From Paenibacillus profundus (GTDB taxonomy: Bacteria; Bacillota; Bacilli; Paenibacillales; Paenibacillaceae): a stretch of DNA of 64,000 bases. The position numbers and the translations under genes are program-made. The notes beneath the pieces were generated by a model. That model ran no database searches. It had not been told where the DNA came from and saw only the letters and a program-made list of their open reading frames with translations. The stretch lies in the NCBI RefSeq assembly GCF_021369635.1, contig NZ_JAJNBZ010000008.1, forward strand, positions 124,001-188,000, in the 5' to 3' direction. Within the stretch, counting starts at the first letter, position 1, and each line of letters opens with the position of its first letter. Positions 18,607-28,498 of the stretch are shown here, in pieces.

Positions 18607-20454
18607 TTACCAAGCCACCCGTATGTTATATTCTCTGAGCCATACATCGACCTGCAGCAAATAAGCGAACAGCTGCGGGCCAGACATCAATTGGCCGAAC
18701 CACGGCAGATGGGAGCTAGCTTCCTCGGAAGCAGCGATGTCGCGAATACGCTCTTCATTGACGAATTGATGCAGCGGTGAAGTTGAATCATCGAGACGAT
18801 CTAATGCTTTGCGGCGTACGATATTCAAGTAATTCGGGTTATGTGTCTTTGGATAGGGGCTCTTCTTACGGTACAGAACATCATCGGGGAGTACGCCTTC
18901 GAGCGCTTTACGCAGCAGGCCTTTCTCTCGTCCGCCATAAGTCTTGATCTCCCATGGAGTATTGAAGACGTATTCGACCAGGCGGTGATCGGTATATGGC
19001 ACGCGCACCTCCAAGCCGACGCCCATGCTCATTCGGTCTTTGCGATCGAGCAAAGTCGGCATGAAGCGAGTGATGTTCAAATACGACATCACCCGCATGC
19101 GAGCCGATTGAGCGTCTTCTCCCGGTAAGGCAGGAACTTCGCCTACCGCTTGCGCGTAGCGGTCCGCCACGTATTCCTCAGCACGAATGTGCTCTGCCAC
19201 TTCAGGCTTGAGCAGGCTCGCCCGGAGCGGGGTTGCGAGCGCCCAGGGAAAGGTGTTGGCACTGAGCGCCTCTTCCCGGTGGAACCAAGGATAGCCGCCG
19301 AACACCTCATCTGCAGCTTCCCCAGAGAGTGCGACGGTGGCTCCTTGTTTAATTTCACGGCAGAACCGCAGCAGAGATCCATCAACATCTGTCATGCCAG
19401 GCAAATCCCGGACACGCACCGCCTCTTCCAAGGAAGCGACCAGCTCAGGAGTATCGAATTTTATCCAGTGGTGCTCTGTGCCAAGCTCCTCAACCATGCG
19501 CCGAATCCAAGGCTCATCTGCATTCGGCTGGAAAGCATGCGCTTGAAAGTACTTATCATTATCGACGTAGTCAACGGAGTACGTATGAACTTTGCCCAAT
19601 CCATGCCGCTCGTAATGGCGCACGGTTAAAGCGGTTAAGGCGCTGGAGTCTAATCCTCCTGACAGCAAAGTACACACAGGCACATCAGATATAAGCTGAC
19701 GCTCGACCGTATCCTCCAGCAGCATGCGTACATGCGAGGCAGTCTCTTCGGCATTTTCTTCGTGTGGAACGCTTTCCAGTTTCCAATATGTGCTCATGGC
19801 GAGACCATTATAATCGTAGCGAAGTGTATGTCCAGGCCGAAGCTCAGACAGAGCATCGTAAACTCCATGTCCCGGTGTGCGCGCCGGGCCAACCATCCAA
19901 ATCTCCGCCATGCCTTCCAGACCAATGATTGGCTCAATATCGGGGTGGGCAAGGAGCGCCTTTGGCTCTGAACCGAATACGAACCATCCTTCGCCACGGG
20001 CATAGAACAACGGTTTAACCCCTAGCCGATCACGTGCCATGAACAGCCGTTGCTCCGCCTCATCCCAGATCGCAAACGCAAAAATACCGTTCAGCCGCTC
20101 TACACAAGCATCCTTCCACTCTAGATAAGCGACAAGCAGCACTTCGGTATCACATTGTGTGAGAAATTGATGTCCGCGGCTTTGCAGATCGGATCTCAAT
20201 TCCTTTGTATTGTACAATTCACCGTTATAGGCGATGGCGTAGGCGCCGCGTTCTGTTTGCCGAATCATCGGTTGTACGCCGTTTACCGGGTCAATGACGG
20301 ACAACCTCCGATGCCCTAGTGCACAGGGTCCGGAGATCCACGTTCCTTTGGCATCCGGGCCGCGCGCTGATAATGTTTCGGTCATTTGCTCTAAAATGCC
20401 GGAGCATTGCGTCAAGTCCCGGTGCCAGTCAATCCAACCTGTTATTCCACACAT
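18607..20454 (-). CDS. asnB: Asparagine synthase (glutamine-hydrolysing)
   Basis: A 615-residue two-domain enzyme that makes asparagine from aspartate, ATP and glutamine. The N-terminal Ntn glutaminase domain begins MCGITGW, so Cys2 becomes the catalytic N-terminus; RRLSVIDP and NGELYN are the usual glutamine-site motifs. The C-terminal synthetase domain (from about residue 230) has the PP-loop LLSGGLDSSALTAL and the SGEAADEVFGGYPW motif. The gene stands alone on the minus strand. A short hairpin with a T-tract (20585-20602) in its leader could be an attenuator. Confidence 0.94.
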   Translation of the reverse strand: MCGITGWIDWHRDLTQCSGILEQMTETLSARGPDAKGTWISGPCALGHRRLSVIDPVNGVQPMIRQTERGAYAIAYNGELYNTKELRSDLQSRGHQFLTQCDTEVLLVAYLEWKDACVERLNGIFAFAIWDEAEQRLFMARDRLGVKPLFYARGEGWFVFGSEPKALLAHPDIEPIIGLEGMAEIWMVGPARTPGHGVYDALSELRPGHTLRYDYNGLAMSTYWKLESVPHEENAEETASHVRMLLEDTVERQLISDVPVCTLLSGGLDSSALTALTVRHYERHGLGKVHTYSVDYVDNDKYFQAHAFQPNADEPWIRRMVEELGTEHHWIKFDTPELVASLEEAVRVRDLPGMTDVDGSLLRFCREIKQGATVALSGEAADEVFGGYPWFHREEALSANTFPWALATPLRASLLKPEVAEHIRAEEYVADRYAQAVGEVPALPGEDAQSARMRVMSYLNITRFMPTLLDRKDRMSMGVGLEVRVPYTDHRLVEYVFNTPWEIKTYGGREKGLLRKALEGVLPDDVLYRKKSPYPKTHNPNYLNIVRRKALDRLDDSTSPLHQFVNEERIRDIAASEEASSHLPWFGQLMSGPQLFAYLLQVDVWLREYNIRVAW

Positions 20455-20584
20455 GTTACGTTCATCCTCTCCGCATCAATCTGTCCCCCGGAAGACCGAA
20501 TAAACCGGACAGCTGGAAGATTGAGATAATACCATGGGTATGCGAAAAACAGCATAAGATGTATGTCCATCGGGAGATGATAAG

Positions 20585-20602
20585 AAAAACTCCTTCTGGA
20601 GT
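20585..20602 (-). terminator. Short terminator-like hairpin upstream of asnB
   Basis: On the minus strand ACTCC-AGAA-GGAGT is followed by five T residues, about 130 bases before the asnB start. It could be a leader attenuator; no T-box or other aptamer was recognised around it. Confidence 0.4.
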
Positions 20603-20722
20603 CATATCACTGAAGAGCGACCGCGCTTAGCATACGCTATGATGCTGTTGGAAATGATGAAGGCATTCATGTTGTTTTTGATGAACGCCATTGCCTGCGC
20701 GGTACAAAAAAGGAGGTGTGCA

Positions 20723-21034
20723 ATGGAACGCCAACCTTACTACGTGTCCGTTCAACGACGCACGGTCGTTACGGATCCTTCGTCCGGGAGCTATGAATTC
20801 GTTATTGAGGCGACTGGAGCGGAACGTGAGCATTTGCAGGCGCTGATTGATGATTTGGGGGATGCGGAGACCGATGCGTTTCGTGACTGTTTCATGCTGG
20901 TCACTAATCAAACAAATGAAAAAATAAACATTCCCTATCAGCAAAGATTGCATGCAGTATATATGTACATCCATAAGCTTGGTGCCGCAGATACGAAGCG
21001 GTTCGTGGAGCAAATGTTCGATCAGCAATCGTAG
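20723..21034 (+). CDS. Conserved small protein of unknown function
   Basis: A 103-residue protein starting MERQPYYVSVQ. I do not recognise a domain. It is acidic in the centre (DDLGDAETDAFRD) and looks like a compact alpha/beta protein. The ATG at 20723 has an excellent ribosome site (AAGGAGGTG eight bases upstream), better than an upstream ATG at 20639. It is followed 38 bases later by a second small unknown gene in the same direction, so the two probably form an operon. Confidence 0.7.
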   Translation: MERQPYYVSVQRRTVVTDPSSGSYEFVIEATGAEREHLQALIDDLGDAETDAFRDCFMLVTNQTNEKINIPYQQRLHAVYMYIHKLGAADTKRFVEQMFDQQS

Positions 21035-21072
21035 CATCGGGATAGGCATTCTGTAATCGGAGGAGAGCAAAC

Positions 21073-21423
21073 ATGATTGAGATCAAAGCAACCAAGTTCC
21101 GGCGACCTGTGGAGATTGACGGGCGATTATGCGCTGAGGTCGGCATCATTCCGGCCGATGATAAAGAAATTCCGCTGCTTGCGTATATTGCCCCCGTCCG
21201 TAACGGTGGTTACGAATTGGTGCGTGTCGTGCACAATGATGCGAGCTTGGCTAACGATTGGTATGACAACAATATGCATAATGCGTTTGAAGAGGTTGCG
21301 GCGGAAACCTTTGTAAAAAGTGATTATGGAGTGGATTTTAATGCCAAGTCACATTTTTTGGATGCTGTTCTAGGTTCGACTGAAGTCCGTTATGCGGTCG
21401 ATGATTTGTTCCAGATGGATTAA
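21073..21423 (+). CDS. Conserved small protein of unknown function
   Basis: A 116-residue soluble acidic protein beginning MIEIKATKFRRPVEIDG. No domain is recognised. It has no signal peptide or membrane helix. A CGGAGGAGAG ribosome site lies just upstream. It sits between two other small genes of the same direction (20723 and 21474). Confidence 0.7.
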   Translation: MIEIKATKFRRPVEIDGRLCAEVGIIPADDKEIPLLAYIAPVRNGGYELVRVVHNDASLANDWYDNNMHNAFEEVAAETFVKSDYGVDFNAKSHFLDAVLGSTEVRYAVDDLFQMD

Positions 21424-21473
21424 TGCGGCACATTTGACATTCCAGCACTCCTTGGGAAAGGGGGTGAATACAA

Positions 21474-21602
21474 ATGACAGAACAATTCAAGCAGAACAAA
21501 GGCAACAAGTACGTTCATCAGAAGAAGCATGCCAATGCGGTGCTTGCCGGCAATCATAAGCATCCTGCGGAGAAGAACCCGTGGGAATTCATAAACAAAT
21601 AG
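21474..21602 (+). CDS. Very small Lys/Asn/His-rich protein
   Basis: A 42-codon frame preceded by AAAGGGGGTG eight bases upstream. The product starts MTEQFKQNKGNKYVHQ and ends NPWEFINK; it is rich in Lys, Asn and His and has no membrane helix. The composition recalls small spore-associated proteins but no family can be named. It lies third in a row of small genes and ends before a strong hairpin at 21638. Confidence 0.6.
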   Translation: MTEQFKQNKGNKYVHQKKHANAVLAGNHKHPAEKNPWEFINK

Positions 21603-21637
21603 CGGGTCGGATGCTAATGCGCATCCTAGCAGCACGG

Positions 21638-21672
21638 CGAAGGCCCCTGCCAGTAAAGGGCAGGGGCCTTCG
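21638..21672. terminator. Strong GC-rich hairpin between convergent genes
   Basis: A perfect 14-bp stem CGAAGGCCCCTGCC / GGCAGGGGCCTTCG with a 7-nt loop. It lacks a T-tract on either strand but lies exactly between the convergent small genes. Confidence 0.6.
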
Positions 21673-21691
21673 AATCAGTCTCGAAGCCACA

Positions 21692-21994
21692 TTAGAACGC
21701 TCCGCCTTCACGCAACACGCGCACGCCCATAATAACGTTCCAGATGAAGATGAACAAGGACGCGACACCCATAATAATGACGAAGCCGATACTTAACAAA
21801 AACTGGGCTGTAATCAAGCTGATGATTGCCAGAACGATAAACGCATAGGGAAGAATGTGGGAAAACAATGCGCGGCCAGCATGATGTTTAATGTATGGGT
21901 CACTCGCCACGAGCCATATCACAAGCGGCAAAATAAACCCTGCGAAGAAAATGCTGAAATAGCTCAGCGAAGACAATATATATCGAGTCGACAT
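21692..21994 (-). CDS. DUF4870/Tic20-like small membrane protein
   Basis: A 100-residue protein with three predicted membrane helices (about residues 8-30, 45-68 and 70-93). The segment YIKHHAGRALFSH between the first two helices resembles the FHxxQAL-like motif of DUF4870 proteins. Function is unknown. A good AAAGGAG ribosome site lies before the ATG. It is monocistronic. Confidence 0.6.
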   Translation of the reverse strand: MSTRYILSSLSYFSIFFAGFILPLVIWLVASDPYIKHHAGRALFSHILPYAFIVLAIISLITAQFLLSIGFVIIMGVASLFIFIWNVIMGVRVLREGGAF

Positions 21995-22252
21995 GTTAGT
22001 CTCCTTTCGACGATATGTGCAGTACGTACAGTATATTAGATTATTCGGTAACCTATTACTGGAAATAACCAGTGGCCTTACCGTGTATCAAGACCAAATG
22101 TATTATGATATTTATAACGGGGCTGAACAGACTAATACCTGCGGTTGCCCGCACGGTGAAGTCATCGGATTCATCATCGACGGGTGAAGGCGGGCGAGGC
22201 GTATTTTAGCACACTTTCGCTCTGTGCTTATGCCTTAGCAGTTGCTGGACAC

Positions 22253-22278
22253 AAAAAAAGCCGCCTGTATAGGCGGCA
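22253..22278 (-). terminator. Terminator of the tRNA-Arg gene
   Basis: On the minus strand GCCGCC-TATACA-GGCGGC is followed by seven T residues, directly downstream of the tRNA. Confidence 0.88.
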
Positions 22279-22293
22279 TTATGTATTCTCAAT

Positions 22294-22370
<77 letters not shown>

Positions 22371-22529
22371 AGGTAAAGAAGAAAAATTAGAACATTAATG
22401 ATTTTATCAAAAGAATCAGCTTCATGCAATAGGAAATTTAAAAATAACATTAATATTTTTTAACATCCTTCGCAATCCGCATTGCACCACACTTCTCATT
22501 CCTGTCAAACCGATGCGATGGAGGGCCGT

Positions 22530-22559
22530 TGAACAGGAGGGAGCGCGGTATGTTATAAT
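22530..22559 (+). promoter_or_regulatory. Probable promoter of the YsoA-like gene
   Basis: TTGAAC (22529-22534) and an extended -10 TGTTATAAT (TATAAT 22554-22559), with a 19-nt spacer. It is the only promoter-like sequence in the 300 bases between the tRNA and the gene. Confidence 0.45.
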
Positions 22560-22671
22560 GCAATCGTAACCGCACCCAATGTAACGGTTTGTTGCAAATA
22601 CATAGGATATATTATAGAAGAATACGTCTGAGTTCAAAGCAGTTGGCTTGTTATAGAAAGAAGGTGCTCGT

Positions 22672-23610
22672 ATGCCGGAAGAACATTCCCCATCGACAAA
22701 AAATAAAGTCGTTCTATTTCCGAAGACGCATGATTTCTACCAAATTGAATTGACCCGAATGTTGGAAACTGAACGTTACGGAGAAGCGATTTCTTTGCTC
22801 CGCTTTTTGCTGCAGTGCGACGGGGAGGATTCCCAGATTCGCGCGGAATGGCACGCATTGCTGCAATGGTTGACTTCGGCGTTTCCGGAAGCAGAACGAC
22901 CAGAGGAAGGTTGGCAATTCGGAGCCGTCCATACCGGTGAGACAACAGCTGCCGAAGACGAGACGGAACAGGATATGCTTCGGCGTCAATTTCAAGAGAA
23001 GGTACACGCAGATGAGCAATATATGGAACGTCTGCTGACTTCACTTACGGAAGGCGATATGGATGATCGCAAACTGTTGGTTCTGGAGCAGCTTGCGGTA
23101 GCGGACGATGCGCGCGTAGACGATGCGCTCATGCTTCTGCTGAAGGAGCGAGAACTTCATCCGCTACTGCAATTCAGCATCTTGCAAACGTTGAAGCGCA
23201 GAGGTGTTGAAGGTGAAGTCCGCTTCATGCGCGGGCAAGAGATTATCGTAGCCGAAGTCGAAGCGACACCGCTTGAGCTCTCATCCTTTCCGTCAGCTGC
23301 CATCGCGCCGATTGACAGAGTGAACGATGCCGCTTCGGTGCGTGAACCATCGCTGGCTTACTTTGCCCAGGAGATGTGGCATCAATATTTGAAGCTCATA
23401 TACGGTACGGAAATCTATCGCAGGCTGTGTGAGGGCGAAGAGCTGGAGGCGGATGCTTGGGCGGCGGCTTTGCATCGCATCGTGGCGCGACTCTTGCACT
23501 TGGAAGAGGAAGAATTCGAAGTGAAGACCATATATGGAATAACCGATAATTTGCGAATCATCTATGAGCGTGCCCTCCGGTCACTTACACGTTCGCTCAG
23601 TGGAGAGTAA
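22672..23610 (+). CDS. TPR-like protein upstream of tig (YsoA-like)
   Basis: A 312-residue acidic, helical protein. Residues 25-80 and later segments have the look of degenerate tetratricopeptide repeats (TERYGEAISLLRFLLQ). In B. subtilis the TPR protein YsoA is encoded directly upstream of tig, and this gene holds the same place. GAAAGAAGGTG lies upstream of the ATG. Function is unknown. Confidence 0.7.
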   Translation: MPEEHSPSTKNKVVLFPKTHDFYQIELTRMLETERYGEAISLLRFLLQCDGEDSQIRAEWHALLQWLTSAFPEAERPEEGWQFGAVHTGETTAAEDETEQDMLRRQFQEKVHADEQYMERLLTSLTEGDMDDRKLLVLEQLAVADDARVDDALMLLLKERELHPLLQFSILQTLKRRGVEGEVRFMRGQEIIVAEVEATPLELSSFPSAAIAPIDRVNDAASVREPSLAYFAQEMWHQYLKLIYGTEIYRRLCEGEELEADAWAAALHRIVARLLHLEEEEFEVKTIYGITDNLRIIYERALRSLTRSLSGE

Positions 23611-23692
23611 TCAGTCAGCAGCGGTTGCAGCTGTAATTAAGTGCGAGTCAATTGACGGCAAAATTAGTTCTAAAGTGGTAAATACGCCCATC

Positions 23693-23721
23693 TTGAAAAA
23701 GTTTTCATAGTCGGCTATACT
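23693..23721 (+). promoter_or_regulatory. SigA-type promoter of tig
   Basis: TTGAAA (-35) and TATACT (-10) separated by exactly 17 bases, about 70 bases before the tig start. Confidence 0.7.
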
Positions 23722-23791
23722 ATAATGGTTATTCAGGACGTGTTATGGTACACTCTAGCCATGTGATTTTTTTTGGAGGGGAAGGCATAAA

Positions 23792-25078
23792 ATGAAAGCA
23801 ACCTGGGAAAAAATAGAGAAGAACGTTGGGGTTTTGGAAGTTGAGGTCAATGCGGATCGCGTAACGGAAGCACTGGACCAAGCATTTAAAAAAGTGTCTA
23901 AGCGTGCGAACGTTCCTGGTTTCCGTAAAGGACGAGTGCCTCGCCCGATTTTTGAAGCAAAATATGGCGTGGAAAGCTTGTACCAAGAAGCTATTGACAT
24001 TATGCTTCCAGAGGCATATTCCCAAGCACTCAAGGAAACAGACGTTAACCCGGTAGACCAACCGGAAATCGAAGTTGAACAGATTGGCAAAGGCCAGTCT
24101 TTCAAATTCAAAGCAAAAGTTACGGTTAAACCTGAAGTGAAGCTTGGAGATTACAAAGGCCTCGAAGTTGAGAACCAAGAGGTTGAAGTTACGGAAGAAG
24201 AGCTGAATGCTGAACTCGTGCGTATGCAAGAGCGTCATGCTGAGCTTGTTATCGTTGACGAAGATACGGCAGCGACAGGCGACAGCGTCGTCATCGACTT
24301 CGAAGGATTCGTTGAAGGTGAAGCATTTGAAGGCGGTAAAGCAGAACGCTATACGCTGGAACTGGGCTCGAACTCGTTCATTCCTGGATTCGAAGAGCAA
24401 TTGGTAGGTCTTGGCACAGGCGACTTCAAAGACGTTGAAGTAACGTTCCCTGAGCATTATCATGCAGAGAACTTGGCTGGCAAGCCGGCTGTCTTCAAAG
24501 TAAAAGTTCACGAAATCAAGCGTAAGCAATTGCCTAAGCTCGATGATGAGTTCGCTAAAGACGTAAGTGAATTCGAAACGTTGGACGAATACAAAGCAGA
24601 TTTGAAGAAGCAGCTTCAAGATCGCAAAGAGCGCGATGCTGAATCGGCTCGCGAAGCAGCAGTGGTAGAAAAAGCGGCTGAAAACGCGGAAGTGGAAATT
24701 CCACACGCGATGATCGAGTCGGAAATTCAACATATGGTTAAGGATCTTGACAACCGCCTGCGTATGCAAGGCATGAACATTGATATGTTCTTGACGTTGT
24801 CTGGTCAGACAATTGCTGATTTGCGCGAACAAATGCAAAAAGAAGCAAACACTCGCGTGAAGAACAACCTCGTGTTGGAGCAAATCGCTAAAGAAGAAAA
24901 AGTGTCCATTACGGATGAAGAGTTGCAAGAAGAGCTTGAGAAAATGGCGCAATCTTATCAGCGTTCGGCTGACGAAATCCGTACTATTCTGGAAAACAAT
25001 GGTACGATTGACAACTTGCGTGAAGAAGCTGCACTTCGCAAAACGATTAAATTCCTCGTGGACAACAGCAAGAAATAA
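23792..25078 (+). CDS. tig: Trigger factor
   Basis: A 428-residue ribosome-bound folding chaperone. The N-terminal ribosome-binding domain has the signature GFRKG at residues 43-47. A FKBP-type peptidyl-prolyl isomerase domain spans about 155-245 (DSVVIDFEGFVEG, GFEEQLVG), and the helical C-terminal arms make up the rest. The length is typical. It is expressed from its own promoter and ends in a terminator before clpP, the order known from Bacillus. Confidence 0.97.
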   Translation: MKATWEKIEKNVGVLEVEVNADRVTEALDQAFKKVSKRANVPGFRKGRVPRPIFEAKYGVESLYQEAIDIMLPEAYSQALKETDVNPVDQPEIEVEQIGKGQSFKFKAKVTVKPEVKLGDYKGLEVENQEVEVTEEELNAELVRMQERHAELVIVDEDTAATGDSVVIDFEGFVEGEAFEGGKAERYTLELGSNSFIPGFEEQLVGLGTGDFKDVEVTFPEHYHAENLAGKPAVFKVKVHEIKRKQLPKLDDEFAKDVSEFETLDEYKADLKKQLQDRKERDAESAREAAVVEKAAENAEVEIPHAMIESEIQHMVKDLDNRLRMQGMNIDMFLTLSGQTIADLREQMQKEANTRVKNNLVLEQIAKEEKVSITDEELQEELEKMAQSYQRSADEIRTILENNGTIDNLREEAALRKTIKFLVDNSKK

Positions 25079-25117
25079 TCGCATATCGGCTGCAGACATC
25101 ACCTGCGGCGTAACAGG

Positions 25118-25155
25118 ATAAGGCACGTTACTCTCGAAGGCGTGCCTTATTTTTT
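25118..25155 (+). terminator. Terminator of tig
   Basis: ATAAGGCAC / GTGCCTTAT stem followed by a T-tract. Confidence 0.85.
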
Positions 25156-25343
25156 CATAAGCCAAGCCCTATCACGATTCACACACATAACGGTTCACCA
25201 CCCGAGTAAGGGTGTACATAATGTATAAGTAGACTGCTGCTGGTTAGGGTACCATACACGTACGCATTTCAAATTAGGATCTTCATCGCTTCAAGGGAAT
25301 AGGCCCATTTGCCGTACATACACTATTGGTAATCGGTGTAAAA

Positions 25344-25372
25344 ATGACATCGAGTACAGAAAATGATAAAAT
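25344..25372 (+). promoter_or_regulatory. SigA-type promoter of clpP
   Basis: ATGACA and TAAAAT with a 17-base spacer, about 40 bases before the clpP start. No CtsR operator repeat (GGTCAAA type) is seen near it. The rest of 25156-25343 holds nothing I recognise. Confidence 0.6.
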
Positions 25373-25410
25373 ACAAATGTATAGCTTTGTAAAGAAAAGA
25401 GGTCGGTACC

Positions 25411-26007
25411 ATGAATTTAATCCCGATGGTCATCGAACAGACAAATCGCGGCGAACGCTCTTATGATATTTACTCGCGCTTGCTTAAGGATCGCATCATT
25501 TTCTTAGGCAGTGCAATCGATGATGACGTAGCTAACAGCGTCATTGCACAATTGTTGTTCTTGCAGGCGGATGATCCGGAAAAGGATATTCACTTGTACA
25601 TTAATTCTCCAGGTGGTTCGGTTACGGCCGGTATGGCCATCTTCGATACGATGCAGCACATCAAGCCTGACGTCTCCACGATTTGTGTCGGCTTGGCGGC
25701 CAGCATGGGGTCTCTCCTGCTGACGGCGGGAGCGCCGGGCAAACGCATCGCACTGCCGAACAGCGAGATCATGATTCACCAACCGCTTGGTGGAGTGCGG
25801 GGGCAAGCGTCCGACATTAAGATTCATGCGGACTGGATTATTAAGACAAGACAGAAGCTCAACCAAATTTATGTAGAACGCACGGGACAACCGCTGGAGA
25901 AAATTGAACGCGACACAGACCGTGATAACTTCATGAGCGCGGATGATGCGAAGGCATATGGCCTCGTCGACCACGTTCTGCATCCGGGTAGTCCAGAGCT
26001 GAAGTAA
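25411..26007 (+). CDS. clpP: ATP-dependent Clp protease proteolytic subunit
   Basis: A 198-residue serine peptidase that forms the Clp degradation chamber with ClpX or ClpC. The triad is Ser98 (GLAASMGS), His123 (MIHQP) and Asp172 (RDTDRDN). Mature N-terminus is short and begins [22 protein letters not shown] precedes the ATG. clpX follows 13 bases downstream. Confidence 0.98.
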   Translation: MNLIPMVIEQTNRGERSYDIYSRLLKDRIIFLGSAIDDDVANSVIAQLLFLQADDPEKDIHLYINSPGGSVTAGMAIFDTMQHIKPDVSTICVGLAASMGSLLLTAGAPGKRIALPNSEIMIHQPLGGVRGQASDIKIHADWIIKTRQKLNQIYVERTGQPLEKIERDTDRDNFMSADDAKAYGLVDHVLHPGSPELK

Positions 26008-26020
26008 GGGGGGATACCGA

Positions 26021-27268
26021 GTGTTTAAATTTAATGATGAGAAAGGCCAATTGAAGTGCTCGTTCTGCGGCAAGTCTCAGGAACAAGTACGTAAATTAGT
26101 GGCTGGACCAGGCGTGTATATATGTGACGAATGTATCGAGCTGTGCAACGAGATTGTCGAGGAAGAGCTCGGTCATGAGGAAGAAATCGATCTGAAGGAT
26201 ATACCAAAGCCAAAGGAAATTCGCTCGATTTTGGATCAGTACGTCATCGGTCAGGAGCAAGCAAAGAAATCGCTGTCCGTAGCCGTATACAATCACTACA
26301 AGCGTATCAATACGCAGAACAAGATCGAAGACGTCGAACTGCAGAAGAGTAATATTTTGTTAGTCGGACCTACAGGTTCGGGTAAGACGCTCTTGGCGCA
26401 GACGATGGCAAAGATTTTGAATGTTCCGTTTGCGATTGCGGATGCGACTTCCTTGACGGAAGCGGGCTATGTCGGTGAAGACGTAGAGAACATTTTGCTC
26501 AAGCTGATTCAAGCAGCAGATTATGATGTGGAAAAAGCGGAGCGCGGCATTATTTATATTGACGAAATCGATAAAGTGGCGCGCAAATCCGAGAATCCTT
26601 CCATTACGCGCGATGTGTCGGGCGAAGGTGTGCAGCAAGCGCTGCTCAAAATTTTGGAGGGTACGGTTGCTTCGGTTCCACCGCAAGGCGGACGCAAGCA
26701 CCCGCATCAAGAATTTATTCAAATCGACACCACGAACATTTTGTTTATTTGCGGCGGGGCATTTGACGGCCTTGAACAACTCATTAAGCGTCGTGTCGGG
26801 AAGAAAATTATCGGCTTTAACGCGGATGGCGGACAGAAGGACCTGAAACCGGGTGAATATTTGTCTATGACGCTTCCGGAAGACTTGCTTAAGTTCGGCC
26901 TGATTCCGGAATTCGTAGGCCGCTTGCCGGTCATCTCTACATTGGAGCCGCTTGATGAGCATACGCTTGTCCGTATCTTGAGCGAGCCGAAGAACGCGCT
27001 CACGAAGCAGTATCAGAAGCTGCTTGAGATGGACAATGTGAAGCTAGAATTTGAAGCGAGCGCATTGGAGGCTATCGCGCGCGAAGCCATCAAACGAAGC
27101 ACAGGTGCGCGCGGACTGCGGGCGATCATCGAGGGCATCATGCTCGATGTAATGTATGAAGTGCCGTCGCGTGACGATATTACGACATGTGTCATAACGG
27201 AACAAGTGGTCCGTGAACGAATGATTCCGGAACTAACGACGGATAAGAAGCAAGAGGAGAGCGCCTAA
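26021..27268 (+). CDS. clpX: ATP-dependent Clp protease ATP-binding subunit ClpX
   Basis: A 415-residue AAA+ unfoldase. The N-terminal zinc-binding domain has Cys13, Cys16, Cys35 and Cys38. Walker A is GPTGSGKT at 116-123, Walker [10 protein letters not shown], and the RKH-type and GYVGED pore motifs are present. The start is GTG at 26021 with a run of G residues before it. It delivers substrates to ClpP encoded just upstream. Confidence 0.98.
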   Translation: MFKFNDEKGQLKCSFCGKSQEQVRKLVAGPGVYICDECIELCNEIVEEELGHEEEIDLKDIPKPKEIRSILDQYVIGQEQAKKSLSVAVYNHYKRINTQNKIEDVELQKSNILLVGPTGSGKTLLAQTMAKILNVPFAIADATSLTEAGYVGEDVENILLKLIQAADYDVEKAERGIIYIDEIDKVARKSENPSITRDVSGEGVQQALLKILEGTVASVPPQGGRKHPHQEFIQIDTTNILFICGGAFDGLEQLIKRRVGKKIIGFNADGGQKDLKPGEYLSMTLPEDLLKFGLIPEFVGRLPVISTLEPLDEHTLVRILSEPKNALTKQYQKLLEMDNVKLEFEASALEAIAREAIKRSTGARGLRAIIEGIMLDVMYEVPSRDDITTCVITEQVVRERMIPELTTDKKQEESA

Positions 27269-27311
27269 CCGGCGCTTTTCCGTTCGTTTCCGGCATGGGA
27301 GAGAGTGAATC

Positions 27312-28409
27312 ATGTATTTGCGACATCAGACTAGACCTGTTCAAGTAGGCAATGTAACGATTGGCGGAAGCAACGACGTTATCATCCAGAGTATGTGTAC
27401 GACGAAGACGGCAGACGTGCAAGCTACCGTTGCCGAGATTCATCGTCTGGAAGAAGCGGGATGTCAGATTGTCCGCGTCACTGTCAACAATCAAGAAGCG
27501 GCGGAAGCGATTAAGGACATTAAGGAGCAAATTTCCATACCTCTCGTCGCAGATATTCATTTTGACTACCGCTTGGCGCTAAAAGCGATCGAGAACGGCA
27601 TTGACAAAGTGCGTATTAATCCGGGGAATATTGGACGCCGTGAGAAGGTCGAAGCTGTGGTGAAAGCGTGCAAAGAACGCGGGATTCCGATTCGTATCGG
27701 AGTGAACGCGGGTTCGCTTGAGAATCATTTGCTTGAAAAATACGGCTACCCGACTCCGGAAGCGATGGTGGAAAGCGCCTTGTTCCATATCGGAATATTG
27801 GAGGAGCTCGATTTCCACGATATTATCGTGTCACTGAAGGCATCGGATGTGCCAATGGCGATAGCAGCCTATACAAAAGCAGCCGAGGTCATTCCATATC
27901 CCCTCCATTTAGGTATTACCGAAGCAGGGACGCTGTTTTCCGGTACGGTGAAGAGCGCTGCCGGCCTCGGGGCGCTTTTGGCGATGGGGATTGGTTCGAC
28001 GGTTCGCGTAAGCATAAGTGCTGACCCCGTCGAAGAGGTGAAGGTGGCACGCGAGCTGTTGAAGTCGTTCGGCTTAATTACGAATGCGGCAACGCTTGTA
28101 TCCTGTCCGACTTGCGGTCGGCTGGATATTGACCTGTTCTCGATTGCGAACGAGGTGGAAGAGTACATCTCGAAGCTGAAAGTGCCGATTAAAGTATCGG
28201 TGCTCGGCTGTGCCGTCAATGGACCAGGCGAAGCCCGTGAGGCAGATATCGGCATTGCCGGTGCCCGCGGAGAGGGACTGCTATTCCGTTACGGAGAAAT
28301 GATTCGCAAAGTGCCTGAGCAGGAGCTTGTCTCCGAATTAAAGAAAGAAATCGATTATATCGTGACTGAATATGAACGCACCGGCAAGATTCCGGGCCGC
28401 AAGCATTAA
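27312..28409 (+). CDS. ispG: 4-hydroxy-3-methylbut-2-en-1-yl diphosphate synthase (flavodoxin-type)
   Basis: A 365-residue iron-sulfur enzyme of the MEP isoprenoid pathway that converts MEcPP to HMBPP. The N-terminal TIM barrel begins [19 protein letters not shown]. The [4Fe-4S] cysteines are Cys265, Cys268 (SCPTCGR) and Cys300 ([10 protein letters not shown]). The gene sits only 43 bases after clpX, where Bacillus has lonB, so co-transcription with clpP-clpX is likely. It ends with a strong terminator. Confidence 0.96.
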   Translation: MYLRHQTRPVQVGNVTIGGSNDVIIQSMCTTKTADVQATVAEIHRLEEAGCQIVRVTVNNQEAAEAIKDIKEQISIPLVADIHFDYRLALKAIENGIDKVRINPGNIGRREKVEAVVKACKERGIPIRIGVNAGSLENHLLEKYGYPTPEAMVESALFHIGILEELDFHDIIVSLKASDVPMAIAAYTKAAEVIPYPLHLGITEAGTLFSGTVKSAAGLGALLAMGIGSTVRVSISADPVEEVKVARELLKSFGLITNAATLVSCPTCGRLDIDLFSIANEVEEYISKLKVPIKVSVLGCAVNGPGEAREADIGIAGARGEGLLFRYGEMIRKVPEQELVSELKKEIDYIVTEYERTGKIPGRKH

Positions 28410-28422
28410 CAGTTATATACGT

Positions 28423-28463
28423 AAACACACGAACGTTACGAGCAACCGTTCGTGTGTTTTTTT
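28423..28463 (+). terminator. Terminator of clpX-ispG
   Basis: A perfect 13-bp stem AAACACACGAACG / CGTTCGTGTGTTT followed by more T residues. Confidence 0.9.
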
Positions 28464-28470
28464 GTGACTA

Positions 28471-28495
28471 ATATGCGTGTTCAAAAACCTCTATG
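28471..28495 (-). repeat. Remnant of the dispersed palindromic-ended repeat (copy f)
   Basis: ATGCGTGTTCAAAAACCTCTATG joins the outer edges of both ends of the repeat with the centre deleted. It lies between the ispG terminator and the bactofilin gene. Confidence 0.45.
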
Positions 28496-28498
28496 TAA

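Noticed and set aside
18442-18780. A 112-codon plus-strand frame overlapping the 3' end of asnB
   Set aside because: More than half lies antisense to asnB, there is no ribosome site, and no domain is recognised.
23729-25165. A 478-codon open frame on the minus strand covering the whole tig gene
   Set aside because: It is antisense to a clearly real trigger factor. It arises from the strongly biased codon use of tig, has no ribosome site or recognisable domain, and its composition (very Phe-rich) is unlike a real protein.
25156-25410. CtsR operator at clpP
   Set aside because: No tandem GGTCAAA-type heptads were seen near the promoter, although clpP is a CtsR target in Bacillus.
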